Source: UMGS1663 sp963558185 (GTDB lineage Bacteria; Bacillota; Clostridia; TANB77; CAG-508). From it: a DNA stretch of 64,000 nucleotides. Shown here piece after piece: positions 33,752 to 42,680 of the stretch. The stretch covers positions 1 to 64,000 of the forward strand of contig CAUWFE010000007.1 of assembly GCA_963558185.1 (NCBI GenBank), written 5' to 3'. The number at the start of each line of letters is the position of its first letter. The stretch's first letter is position 1. The notes below the pieces were generated by a model. It did not search any database. It was not told where the DNA came from and saw nothing but the letters and a program-made list of their open reading frames with translations. The translations under genes were made by a program, and so were the position numbers.

Positions 33752-33951
33752 ATAAAGATGGAAGCCTTGAACCTTTATCAGGAATTTTAAAATGTAAATA
33801 TTGTGGCAGTAATATGATAAAAAGGACATCTAAAGGCAAAGTTTATTACTATTGCTCTAATTATTATAGAAAAAAGAATTGTGAAAATAATGAATCAACA
33901 TCAAAAAGTATATTGGATGAAATTATAAAAAAGAATGGAAGTGATAAATAA
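33742..33951 (+). pseudogene. Serine recombinase zinc-ribbon remnant
   Basis: Without a start codon, the frame reads SKVNKDGSLEPLSGILKCKY then CGSNMIKRTSKGKVYYYCSN and YYRKKNCENN. LSGxLxCxxCGxxMxxRxxKGKxxYYxCxxxxxxxxC is the zinc beta-ribbon of large serine recombinases. Only this C-terminal piece is left. It ends exactly at the rbgA start (TAATG overlap), which suggests an old integration or excision boundary beside rbgA. Confidence 0.7.
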
Positions 33952-34913
33952 TGAATATGTACCAAAAAAGAGAAATGAGAAAAAATAAAAAAATGAACGA
34001 AGATGTAAAAAGTTTACCATCTACGAGTATCAACTGGTACCCAGGTCATATGGCTAAAACAAGAAAACAGATTACAGAAGACTTAAACAAAGTAGATGTA
34101 ATTTTAGAATTACTTGATGCACGTATACCAACATCTAGCCAAAATCCAGATATTGCTAAAATAATACAAGGAAAAAACAAAATAGTAATATTAAATAAAT
34201 GTGACTTAGCAGATGAAAAAATAAATAAACAGTGGATAGAATATTATAAAAAACAAAATATAATAGCTGTTTTAGTTAATGCAAATCAAGGAATAGGAAT
34301 AAAAGAAGTAATACAAAATATAGAAAAACTAGGAAGAGAAAAGAAACAAAAGAATGCAGAAAAAGGAAGAGTAGGTACAAGCATAAAAGTTATGATACTT
34401 GGAATTCCTAATGTAGGTAAATCTTCAATAATAAATAGATTTACAAATAAAGTATCTGCACAAGTTGGCAATAAACCAGGAGTAACAAAACAAAAACAAT
34501 GGGTAAAGGTATCAAATGATATAGAATTATTAGATACACCAGGAGTATTATGGCCAAAATTTCAAGATGAAAAAGTTGCATTAAATTTAGCAATAACAGG
34601 AACAATAAAAGAAGAAATATTAGAAAAAACAGAAATTGCATATTATCTATTAAAAGAATTATTGCAAAATCACATGGAAAAAGTGTTAGAAAGATATAAA
34701 TTATCAAAAGAAGAAGTAAAAGAAATACTAGAAAATGAAAATCAAATGGAAAATGAAAATATTATGGAAATAATGCAATTAATAGGCAAAAAAAGAGGAG
34801 CAATTGTTTCAGGTGGAAAAATAGATGAAGAAAAGACAGCAAGCATATTATTAGAAGATTTTAGAAGTGCAAAAATTGGAAGAATTAGTTTAGAAAAGCC
34901 ACAAATAAAATAA
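33951..34913 (+). CDS. rbgA: Ribosome biogenesis GTPase RbgA (YlqF)
   Basis: 320 residues. Circularly permuted GTPase: G4 NKCDL comes first (about 84), then G1 GIPNVGKSS (about 150), and G3 DTPG (about 201). INWYPGHMAKTRKQ near 26 and a C-terminal helical domain are family features. RbgA drives late 50S assembly. TAATG at 33949 couples it to the recombinase remnant, so its native upstream region was replaced. The first 20 codons, MNMYQKREMRKNKKMNED, precede the usual family start; ATG 33996 or GTG codons could also be used, but only weak sites are seen. Confidence 0.92.
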   Translation: MNMYQKREMRKNKKMNEDVKSLPSTSINWYPGHMAKTRKQITEDLNKVDVILELLDARIPTSSQNPDIAKIIQGKNKIVILNKCDLADEKINKQWIEYYKKQNIIAVLVNANQGIGIKEVIQNIEKLGREKKQKNAEKGRVGTSIKVMILGIPNVGKSSIINRFTNKVSAQVGNKPGVTKQKQWVKVSNDIELLDTPGVLWPKFQDEKVALNLAITGTIKEEILEKTEIAYYLLKELLQNHMEKVLERYKLSKEEVKEILENENQMENENIMEIMQLIGKKRGAIVSGGKIDEEKTASILLEDFRSAKIGRISLEKPQIK

Positions 34914-34928
34914 AGGATGATACAAAAT

Positions 34929-35333
34929 ATGGAACTAGATTTATTAATGCAAAGAAAAAAAGATATAGAAGAAGTAAAATTAATGCCTCCATTAGTATGG
35001 GCATATATAGGTGACAGCGTATATGAATTATTTATAAGATTAGAATTAGTAAATACTACAAAGTTAAAACCACATGAATTACATATTAAAGCAATAGAAT
35101 ATGTAAAAGCTAAGGCACAATCAGAATTATTATCAAAAATATATGATGAACTAACAGAAAATGAAAAAGATATAGTAAGAAGAGGTAGAAATGCCCAATC
35201 ACATCATTTACCTAAAAATGCAAGTCGTACAGATTACCAATATTCAACAGCATTTGAAGCTTTAATAGGATATTTATATTTAACAAAGCAAGATGAAAGA
35301 TTACAAGAAATTTTACAAAAATTAATAAAGTAA
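34929..35333 (+). CDS. mrnC: Mini-ribonuclease 3
   Basis: 134 residues from ATG 34929, 12 bp after AAAGG; the ATG at 34917 abuts that site. PPLVWAYIGDSVYELFIR is the RNase III signature with catalytic Asp and Glu, and ARGRNA-type RRGRNAQSHHLPKNAS plus STAFEALIGYLYL follow. No double-stranded RNA-binding domain, as in Mini-III, which matures 23S rRNA. Adjacent to rbgA. Confidence 0.92.
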   Translation: MELDLLMQRKKDIEEVKLMPPLVWAYIGDSVYELFIRLELVNTTKLKPHELHIKAIEYVKAKAQSELLSKIYDELTENEKDIVRRGRNAQSHHLPKNASRTDYQYSTAFEALIGYLYLTKQDERLQEILQKLIK

Positions 35334-35338
35334 TTATT

Positions 35339-35362
35339 CCCCAAAATAAGTTGGGGTTTTTT
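35339..35362 (+). terminator. Intrinsic terminator after mrnC
   Basis: CCCCAA (35339-35344), a 6-base loop, TTGGGG (35351-35356) and T6. Confidence 0.85.
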
Positions 35363-35403
35363 ATATTTGAAAATTAATAGGTTGGTAGAAAGTTTATTTG
35401 AGT

Positions 35404-35434
35404 AAAAAAAGGAAAAGAGTTACTTTTCCTTTTA
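35404..35434 (-). terminator. Intrinsic terminator of tRNA-Glu
   Basis: AAAGGAAAAG (35408-35417) pairs with CTTTTCCTTT (35423-35432); on the minus strand a T7 run follows. Confidence 0.75.
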
Positions 35435-35437
35435 AGC

Positions 35438-35512
35438 TGGTGACCCCTACGGGAATCGAACCCATGATTCAGCCTTGAGAGGGCTGCGTCTTAACCGCTT
35501 GACCAAGGGGCC
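35438..35512 (-). tRNA. tRNA-Glu (anticodon CTC)
   Basis: The minus strand folds into a full cloverleaf of 75 nt with encoded CCA: acceptor GGCCCCT with AGGGGTC, D-arm with TGGTCAAGCGGTTAAGAC, anticodon stem CAGCC/GGCTG with loop CTCTCAA (anticodon CTC, codon GAG), and T-loop GGGTTCGATTCCC. The GGTCAAGCGGTTAAGAC body is typical of tRNA-Glu. Confidence 0.95.
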
Positions 35513-35661
35513 TTAAAAAACAATATAATAATAGCATGATTATAGAAGCTTGTCAATAAAAAATAAAAAATACTATCAATAAAATATACAGAAAAAATAT
35601 TGAAAATGTACATACTTTATGCTACACTATATAATAGTTATAAAAATAAGGAGGCAAACAA

Positions 35662-35784
35662 ATGGCTAAGAAAAAAATAGATGCAAAAAAAATAGCAGGA
35701 AAGGTAATGGCAACAATATTAGTATTACTAATGCTTCTAAGTGTAGCAGGAACTTTAATTTTTTACATAATACAAATGAGTTAA
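35662..35784 (+). CDS. DUF4044-like small membrane protein
   Basis: 40 residues: a basic head MAKKKIDAKKIAGKVMAT followed by one membrane helix ILVLLMLLSVAGTLIFYII. AAGGAGG lies 8 bp upstream. This is the architecture of DUF4044 proteins. It is 13 bp before cdaA and so is co-transcribed. Function unknown. Confidence 0.7.
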   Translation: MAKKKIDAKKIAGKVMATILVLLMLLSVAGTLIFYIIQMS

Positions 35785-35797
35785 AAGAGGTAAAAAA

Positions 35798-36700
35798 ATG
35801 GAAGATAGTTTTACAAAATTTTTTAGTGATTTTTGGCAAATAAATTTTATGAATTATATAAATGAACTAGTGCAAAACCCATTAAGAATAATATTTGTTA
35901 TATTAGATTTAGCAATTGTAATATTTTTAGCATATAAATTTATAAAATTAATAAAAAAATCTAGAGTATGGCAATTAATAAAAGGAATAGCACTACTAAT
36001 AATCTTAACTGTTGTAAGTGGATGGCTTAGACTAGATATTTTGCATTTTATATTAACATCTGTTATGACATATGGAGTAATTGCAATAATTGTAATATTC
36101 CAGCCAGAATTAAGAAGGGGACTAGAACAATTAGGAACTAATAAATTTACAAAATTTTTTGGAATAGATAAAGATATAATAACAAAAACAAAAGAAAGTG
36201 TGTATAAAATAGTGATAGCAGCAGAAGAACTATCAAAAACAAAAACAGGGGCATTAATAGTAATAGAAAGAGAAATAAAAATAAAAGATATTTCTGAAAC
36301 TGGAGTAGAAATGGATTCAGAAATATCCCCACAATTATTGGTAAATATATTTGTTCCAAAAACGCCATTACATGATGGTGCAGTAATAATAGCAGATAAT
36401 AAAATACAAGCAGCAGCATGTATTTTACCATTAGCAGATGATAAAGATATAGCAAAAGATTTAGGAACAAGGCATAGAGCAGCAATTGGAATTTCAAAAG
36501 AAACAGATGCAATTGCAGTTGTTGTATCAGAAGAAACGGGTAAAATTTCAATAGCAAAAGATGGAACTTTAATTGCAGACTTAAAAGAAGAAACTTTAAG
36601 AAAAATATTGATAAAAAATATAGTTACAAATAGATATGGTGAAGAAATAGGAGTTAAAGCAAATCGAATTAATAAAATAAAATCTAAAATAAAAAAATAG
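35798..36700 (+). CDS. cdaA: Diadenylate cyclase CdaA
   Basis: 300 residues. Three N-terminal membrane helices (about 30-48, 60-75 and 80-100) lead to the DisA_N catalytic domain with PLHDGAVII (DGA at 193-195) and GTRHRAAIG (RHR at 225-227), the two c-di-AMP synthesis motifs. It makes c-di-AMP for potassium, osmotic and wall control. Its usual partners cdaR and glmM are not next to it here. Confidence 0.95.
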   Translation: MEDSFTKFFSDFWQINFMNYINELVQNPLRIIFVILDLAIVIFLAYKFIKLIKKSRVWQLIKGIALLIILTVVSGWLRLDILHFILTSVMTYGVIAIIVIFQPELRRGLEQLGTNKFTKFFGIDKDIITKTKESVYKIVIAAEELSKTKTGALIVIEREIKIKDISETGVEMDSEISPQLLVNIFVPKTPLHDGAVIIADNKIQAAACILPLADDKDIAKDLGTRHRAAIGISKETDAIAVVVSEETGKISIAKDGTLIADLKEETLRKILIKNIVTNRYGEEIGVKANRINKIKSKIKK

Positions 36701-36722
36701 CCCACATAATTTTTATGTGGGC
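36700..36722 (+). terminator. Hairpin after cdaA
   Basis: GCCCACATAA and TTATGTGGGC pair perfectly over 10 bp around TTT, starting at the last base of the stop codon. Only ATATATAAAG follows, so termination may be partial. Confidence 0.5.
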
Positions 36723-36834
36723 ATATATAAAGGGAAAATAAAGAAGTTCGCAAAGATGAAATAAGGCTGAAATATTTAAAAAATAGATAATAAAAACACA
36801 TAATAAAAAAATGAAAGCAAACGGAGAGTAAGAT

Positions 36835-37575
36835 ATGAGAAATATTAAACTAACAATAGAATATGATGGAAAAGACTTTAATGGTTGGCAAAAGCAACCG
36901 AATAAATTAAATATACAAGGAGAGATAGAAAGAGCTATTTTTCAAATAACAGGAGAAGAAGTAGACTTAATAGCTTCAGGAAGAACAGATGCAGGAGTAC
37001 ATGCAATTGCTCAGGTGGCAAATTTTAAAACAAATAGCAATATTCCAATAGAGAAAATACCAGTAGCCATTAATTCAAAGTTAAAAAAGAGTATAAGAGT
37101 TCAAAATGCACAAGAAGTAGAAGAACGTTTTCATTCAAGATATAATTGTAAAAGAAAAACTTATAGATATATTATAAATAATACAAAAGAAGGAAGTGCT
37201 ATTTACAGAAACTTAGAGTACTTTATACCAATACCACTTAATGTAAATAAAATGAAACAAGCTATAAAATATTTTATAGGGGAGCACGATTTTAAGGCAT
37301 TTAAAGCAAGTGGAACAAGTAGCAAAAGTAGTGTAAGAACAATTTATGAAGCACAAATAATAGAACAAGGTGGCAGAATAATTATAGAGCTAACAGGGAA
37401 TGGATTTTTATATAATATGGTCAGAATTATAGCAGGAACTATGGTTGAAGTAGGAATGGAAAAAATAAAACCAGAAGAAATTTTAAGTATAATAGAAGCA
37501 GGAGATAGAAAAAGAGCTGGAAAAACTTTACCACCACAAGGACTATACTTATATAATGTGGAATATGAACAATAA
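36835..37575 (+). CDS. truA: tRNA pseudouridine synthase A
   Basis: 246 residues. LTIEYDGKDFNGWQKQP at the start, ASGRTDAGVHA with the catalytic Asp, and GNGFLYNMVRIIAGTMVEVG are TruA landmarks. It makes pseudouridine 38-40 in the anticodon arm. ACGGAG lies 8 bp upstream. Confidence 0.96.
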   Translation: MRNIKLTIEYDGKDFNGWQKQPNKLNIQGEIERAIFQITGEEVDLIASGRTDAGVHAIAQVANFKTNSNIPIEKIPVAINSKLKKSIRVQNAQEVEERFHSRYNCKRKTYRYIINNTKEGSAIYRNLEYFIPIPLNVNKMKQAIKYFIGEHDFKAFKASGTSSKSSVRTIYEAQIIEQGGRIIIELTGNGFLYNMVRIIAGTMVEVGMEKIKPEEILSIIEAGDRKRAGKTLPPQGLYLYNVEYEQ

Positions 37576-37642
37576 TAAAAAAATAACATATTATATAGCA
37601 GTTAATATAATGAAATTCAAAGAAGAATTGGAAAGGAGATAT

Positions 37643-37936
37643 ATGAATAATTTATTAATCTTTTTTGCTTTGCCAGTTGCAACTATTTTATTATCAATTA
37701 CTGCACAAAAAATATTAAAATGTCCAATTTTGGTTGCTATAACAACATTTGCTATATATCTTATAATTACATTTGCTGGATTTGATAGTTTTTTTCTAGT
37801 GTTTACAATAGTATACACAATACTTAGCTTTATTACAGCATACATAACTCAGATATTTATAAGAAGAATAGAAGTAAATGAAAGAACTCGCAATATTACA
37901 AACAATAACTGCTCAAACTGTTGTAGGAGATACTAA
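37643..37936 (+). CDS. DUF2651-like small membrane protein
   Basis: 97 residues from ATG 37643, 6 bp after AAAGGAG; the frame opens 29 codons earlier inside truA. Three hydrophobic helices fill residues 1-75 (LLIFFALPVATILLSI, CPILVAITTFAIYLIITF, FLVFTIVYTILSFITAYI). CSNCCRRY ends the protein. The pattern resembles DUF2651. Function unknown. Confidence 0.6.
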   Translation: MNNLLIFFALPVATILLSITAQKILKCPILVAITTFAIYLIITFAGFDSFFLVFTIVYTILSFITAYITQIFIRRIEVNERTRNITNNNCSNCCRRY

Positions 37937-37996
37937 AAAAATAAATGTTACAGAAATATTACAAAAATATTACAAAAAGAATATATTTGTGTTACA

Positions 37997-38029
37997 CTTC
38001 GCAAAAAATGTTGTTTTTGCGAAGTTTTT
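37997..38029 (+). terminator. Intrinsic terminator before the Tad-like cluster
   Basis: CTTCGCAAAAA (37997-38007) pairs with TTTTTGCGAAG (38014-38024), followed by T5. GTTACAC and GTGTAA outside could extend it. Confidence 0.8.
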
Positions 38030-38075
38030 GGTGTAAAATAGAATAAGTAACATATATATGAGGAGGAATAGATAT

Positions 38076-39020
38076 ATGGCAATGAATCCAATGCAAAGAA
38101 AAGCAAATAATTATTTAATAATAGGGGTTGTAGTAACACTGTTAATAACAGGAAGCATAATTGCATTTTTAGCAGTACAATTAGTAAATATGAAAAAAGC
38201 TGAAGAAGAAGCTGCCGCAGCTTTAAAGAAAATATATATATTAAATGAAGATGTAACATCAGGAGATGTTATAACAGCAGAAATGTTGAAACAAGCAGAA
38301 GTACCATCATCTCTTATTCCATCAAATGCAATATCATTAGATGATATCATCAATAATAATTTAGATGAAGAAGGAAATGTGATAGAAGGAGCAATATCTA
38401 CAGTAGCAAAAATAGATATATATTCAGGCTCTGTTTTAACATCAGATATGGTACAAAATACAGATGATACAATAACAGCAGACCAAAGAATTCAAGAATA
38501 TAACATGGTAGTATTACCTACTCAAATACAAACAGGAGAATTTATAGACATTCGTTTAAGATTACCAACTGGAGAAGATTTTATAATAGTTTCTAAAAAA
38601 AGAGTAGAACTTCCAGTAGTTTCAGGAATAGATTCAGCAAATTCAATTTGGCTAAAAATGACAGAAGCAGATATTCTAGCAATGAGTAATGCTATAGTAG
38701 AAGCATATATAATGAAAGGTTCTGTATTATATGCAACAAGATATGCAGAGGCAGGAATGCAAACAGCAGCAATAGCTACATATGTACCTAGTCAAGCAGT
38801 TATGAATTTAATGCAAGCAGATCCAAATATAGTACAAGAAGCAAAAAATGAATTGTTTACAAGATATAATTCAACTGTTAACAACAGAAATTCAATTAAT
38901 AATTCTTTAAATGGATATGCAGAAGATGCAACAGCTAATATTGAAGATGGAGTACAAGAGGAAATTAATAAATCAACAGAAGAAAGACAACAATATTTAG
39001 AATCATTAGGAGCAGAATAA
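38076..39020 (+). CDS. CpaB/RcpC-like pilus assembly protein (SAF domain)
   Basis: 314 residues from ATG 38076, 7 bp after GAGGAGGA, which lies inside a longer open frame beginning at 38058. One membrane helix (about 14-38) is followed by YILNEDVTSGDVITAEMLKQ, a SAF/CpaB domain start, and by DIYSGSVLTSDMV and EYNMVVLPTQIQTGEFIDIRL. CpaB proteins are periplasmic or outer-face parts of Tad pilus machines. First gene of the cluster. Confidence 0.75.
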   Translation: MAMNPMQRKANNYLIIGVVVTLLITGSIIAFLAVQLVNMKKAEEEAAAALKKIYILNEDVTSGDVITAEMLKQAEVPSSLIPSNAISLDDIINNNLDEEGNVIEGAISTVAKIDIYSGSVLTSDMVQNTDDTITADQRIQEYNMVVLPTQIQTGEFIDIRLRLPTGEDFIIVSKKRVELPVVSGIDSANSIWLKMTEADILAMSNAIVEAYIMKGSVLYATRYAEAGMQTAAIATYVPSQAVMNLMQADPNIVQEAKNELFTRYNSTVNNRNSINNSLNGYAEDATANIEDGVQEEINKSTEERQQYLESLGAE

Positions 39021-39065
39021 AGAATACACATAAATGAATAAAAAGTGGAAAACTGGAGGAATAAA

Positions 39066-39774
39066 ATGAAAAAAATAAGTTTTATAGGCCGGTTATGATA
39101 AAACAGATATGATTATCTACTTAGCAAAAATTTTAGTTGAAACTAATAAAAGTGTATTAATAATTGATGGAACAATACTACAAAAAGCAAGATATGTAAT
39201 ACCTACTATAGAAGAAAAACAATCTTATGTAACAAACTTTGAAGGAATTGATATAGCAATAGGTTTTCGTAATTTTGAAGAAGTAAAAAATGGCTTAGGC
39301 TTGCCAACAAGTGCACCAATTAATTATGATTACATATTAGTAGATACTGATAATCAGGCTGGAGTTCATAACTTTGGAATAGAAACATTTGATAAAAATT
39401 ATTTTGTGAGTTCATTTGATATATATTCTATTAGAAAAGGAGTAGAAGCAATAAAAGTAATTAAAAATCCTATAAAAGCATCTAAGGTTTTATATGCAAA
39501 TCATTTAAACAAAAAAGATGATGAGTATTTAAATCATCTAATAGGACAAACTATGATAGAATGGGAAGAAGATATTATATTTTTTCCATTCGAAGTAGGG
39601 GACCAAACCATAATATATAATAATCAAAGATTTTCAAAAATAAAATATGTGGGGCTATCTAATCAATATAAAGAACAACTTATATATATGGCTTATCAAA
39701 TATTACAAATGGATGAACAAATAGAATATAATCAATTAAAAAAAGTATTTAAAAGAATAGAAAGAGGAGTATAA
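39066..39774 (+). pseudogene. CpaE/TadZ-like ATPase, frameshifted
   Basis: ATG 39066, 7 bp after GGAGGA, reads MKKISFIGR then stops at 39096. One base later the frame continues to 39774 (GYDKTDMIIYLAKILVETNK, LIIDGT, YDYILVDTDNQ). Removing one C from GGCCGG at 39087-39091 restores MKKISFIGGYDKT..., about 235 residues. The MinD/ParA-like fold has a degenerate Walker A. Either a real lesion or a consensus error. It ends at the start of the next ATPase gene. Confidence 0.7.
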
Positions 39775-40638
39775 ATGTCAATAATCGCATTTTGGAGTAA
39801 TGAAAAAAAAGAAACGGCACAAACGTTATCTTTAGTAGCATTAACTACATACATGGCTATAGAGCACAATTATAGAATTTTAAATATATCTACTTCTTTT
39901 AATGATAAAACATTAGAGGAAGCGTTTTGGAATGCAGAAAGAGAAAAAATGCTAGCACAAACAATAGCTGGTCGTTCTAATTTTGAATTTGAAACAGGTG
40001 TAGAAGGACTAATAAAAATTATTAACAGTAATAAAACCTCTAGTTCTATTGTAGCAAACTATGCAAAAGTAGTTTTTAAAGATAGATTAGATGTTTTATG
40101 TAGTCCTTTAAGTAAAAGCTATGAAGAATATGTAAAAACTGCAAGTGAATATCCAAATATAATTGAAATGGCAAATAGAGATTATGATTTAGTATTTGTA
40201 GATATATCGAAAAAAATGCCAGCAGAATTGCAAAAACAAATTTTAGAAAAAGCAGATGTTATAGTGTATAATCTTGGTCAAAAGTTAACTTCTCTACAAA
40301 ATTTAGAAGAATTAAGAAATAAAAATACTTTTTTTAAAAAACGTAATATAATTTTTAATATAGGAAAATATGATAAATTTTCAAAATATAATACTAAAAA
40401 TATTACAAGAGTATTAAAACAAAATAAAGAAATTGCATGTGTACCATATAATACTTTATATTTTGATTCAACAACAGAAGGAAAAGCAGCAGAATTTTTC
40501 TTAAAAATAAGAGGGTTAGATAAGAAAAAGAGTACTTTTATGGCAAGTGTAGATAGAAATGAAAGTTTTGCAAAAGAAGTAGCAAGATTTTCACAACTAA
40601 TTATATATAAATTAGAGGAATTAAAGATGAACTTATAA
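39775..40638 (+). CDS. CpaE/TadZ-like ATPase
   Basis: 287 residues, starting 0 bp after the preceding gene, with AGAGG upstream. IIAFWSNEKKETAQTLSLVALTT is a ParA/MinD N-terminus in which the Walker A loop is replaced by NEKKETAQT. YDLVFVDISKKM is the Walker B region. ATPase activity is doubtful; TadZ-like pole-marking or scaffold role is possible. Two such proteins in a row, plus the 25797 gene, is unusual. Confidence 0.65.
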   Translation: MSIIAFWSNEKKETAQTLSLVALTTYMAIEHNYRILNISTSFNDKTLEEAFWNAEREKMLAQTIAGRSNFEFETGVEGLIKIINSNKTSSSIVANYAKVVFKDRLDVLCSPLSKSYEEYVKTASEYPNIIEMANRDYDLVFVDISKKMPAELQKQILEKADVIVYNLGQKLTSLQNLEELRNKNTFFKKRNIIFNIGKYDKFSKYNTKNITRVLKQNKEIACVPYNTLYFDSTTEGKAAEFFLKIRGLDKKKSTFMASVDRNESFAKEVARFSQLIIYKLEELKMNL

Positions 40639-40661
40639 TCATAAGAAAGGAGAGCCTTAAC

Positions 40662-42651
40662 ATGAATATAATTAACATTGCATTGATATTACTGGTACTT
40701 ATAGGTGCAGGTTATCTAGTGATGAGAAATTTGAAGAAAAAACAAGATGAAAAGGTAGAAGAAACTATTGAGGTAGATGATAAAACATATACACTAGAAA
40801 TGATGACTGCATTTGTAAAGAAAAGGCTGGATGAAATTACTAAAATAAACCTTTATGATATAGGGTTATCAGAAGAAGAACTAAAAAGAAGAAAAAATAA
40901 AAAATATGAATTAAAAAAGGCTTTAAAAGGTTGTACATATGGTGATGTAAATGATAAAAAATATGTAAAAGAATTAATTTATGATTTATTAGCAAAAGAA
41001 TACGGGGTATCAGAACTTAATATTTCAAAAGCAATTTCTTTTGATGTACCATCATTATTAACAGTACAAGATAAATTTGATATTATTTTATATATGTACA
41101 AGAATGAATTTGGCTATGAAGCATTAACAGAAATTATAAAAAAATATGATTTAGCAAGGCTAAAATATGTATCTGGAGAAACAAAGCCAAGTTATGTAAT
41201 TACAAGTCAAGAAATAAACGATATTTTTGAAAAAGAAAATTTTGTGCTAACATTTCAAGATAAGTTAAACATAGTAGTTCAAAGAATTTATCAACATTAT
41301 AAAGGCTATAGCAGTATTGATGAAGTAAGAGATATGAACATAGATGGTATATCAGGCGGAGTATCTGGTTTACCAGAAAGCTTTTTAAGCCAAGTAGCAC
41401 AAACAGATGATGACTATTTAGGACAAATTGCAGACCATAAAGTGCCACGTGCATGTGATAGTATATGGATATTCTTCCAAGGTAAATCTATCAGATTAGA
41501 GTTCTTATCTTTTGGAACAGAAGCAGAATTAAAAAGAGTATGTCAAAATATATACAAATACAATAACCCAGGACAATTATCAGATACAAATGGATTTAAA
41601 ATTAACGAAATGAAAGATGGTTCACGTGTTGTTGTAGTAAGACCAAGTTTCTCTGAAACATGGGCATTCTTCGTAAGAAAATTCGACGTTAAGAGAGCAA
41701 CACTAGAACAAATAATTCGTTTCCCAGGAAAAGAAGAAGCAATAGATCTTTTAAAATATTTAGTAAAAGGTGCCAGAGTTATAGCTCTAACAGGAGAACA
41801 AGGATGCCGGAAAAACAACAATGCTTATGGCAATGATAGAAAATATATATGAAACAATGAACATTCGTGTTCAGGAAACAGCGTTTGAGTTGCACTTAAG
41901 AAAAATATATCCAACAAGAAATATTTTATCCTTCAGAGAAACAGAAACAATTACAGGACAAATGGGACTAGATGTTCAAAAGAAAACTGACGGTTCTGTA
42001 AATATTATCGGTGAGGTTGCAACAGACCCCGTAGCATCTTGGATGATACAAGCAGCCCAAGTTGCATCTAAATTTACATTATTTACTCACCATGCTAAAA
42101 CATTTCCAAACTTAATAACAGCATTAAGAAACTCAATGTTAAGAACTGGAGTATTTAATGATGAAAAAACAGCAGAAGAGCAAGTTGTTCAAGTACTAAA
42201 CTTCGACATACACTTAATTAAAGACTTTAGAGGAAGACGTTACATAGAAAGAGTAACAGAATGTATTCCAGTAGAAGAAAAGAATGAATATACATTTGAC
42301 CATAGAAATGAAAAAACAATAGAAGGCAAATTAGATAAATTTATGGATAATGCAACACATTATTTTACTAGAACTACAAATAGGGAATTATATAAATATG
42401 TAAATATTCTTGAATATCACGATGGAGAATATGTACTAACTAACAGAATATCTGACCAAAATATACGTGAAATGTTAAACAATATGGATGATTCTGATGC
42501 AGATGAATTCATAAAATTTGTACAAAGAAATTGGGGAATAACAGTAAAAAGATATGCTGATGACCCAGATGCAGAAGAAAAAGAAGAAAAAAAAGAAAAA
42601 ACAGAAGGTCCAAAAAAACGTGGAAGAAAACCACGTACTGTAACAGAGTAG
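40662..42651 (+). pseudogene. CpaF/TadA-like secretion ATPase, frameshifted at Walker A
   Basis: The first frame (40662-41852) has an N-terminal membrane helix, a GspE-type N-domain and FVRKFDVKRATLEQIIRFPG...IALTGEQG. The second (41821-42651) carries on with the rest of the ATPase: MLMAMIENIYETMNI, SFRETETITGQ, ASWMIQAAQVASKFTLFTHHA, and the tail GPKKRGRKPRTVTE. Dropping one C from TGCCGG near 41806 gives GEQGCGKTTMLM, a good P-loop. The intact protein would be about 663 residues and would power pilus assembly. The lesion sits in the P-loop itself. Confidence 0.8.
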
Positions 42652-42680
42652 ATAATATTACAGGAGGTGAGAAGTAAAAT

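Noticed and set aside
35854..36801. 315-residue minus-strand frame antisense to cdaA
   Set aside because: It is the Ser/Ile-rich complement of a clearly coding gene with conserved catalytic motifs, and has no ribosome-binding site of its own.
40662..42651. Two separate genes for the CpaF-like ATPase
   Set aside because: The two frames are halves of one ATPase fold that join at the P-loop; the second has no own start region, so one frameshifted gene is the simpler reading.
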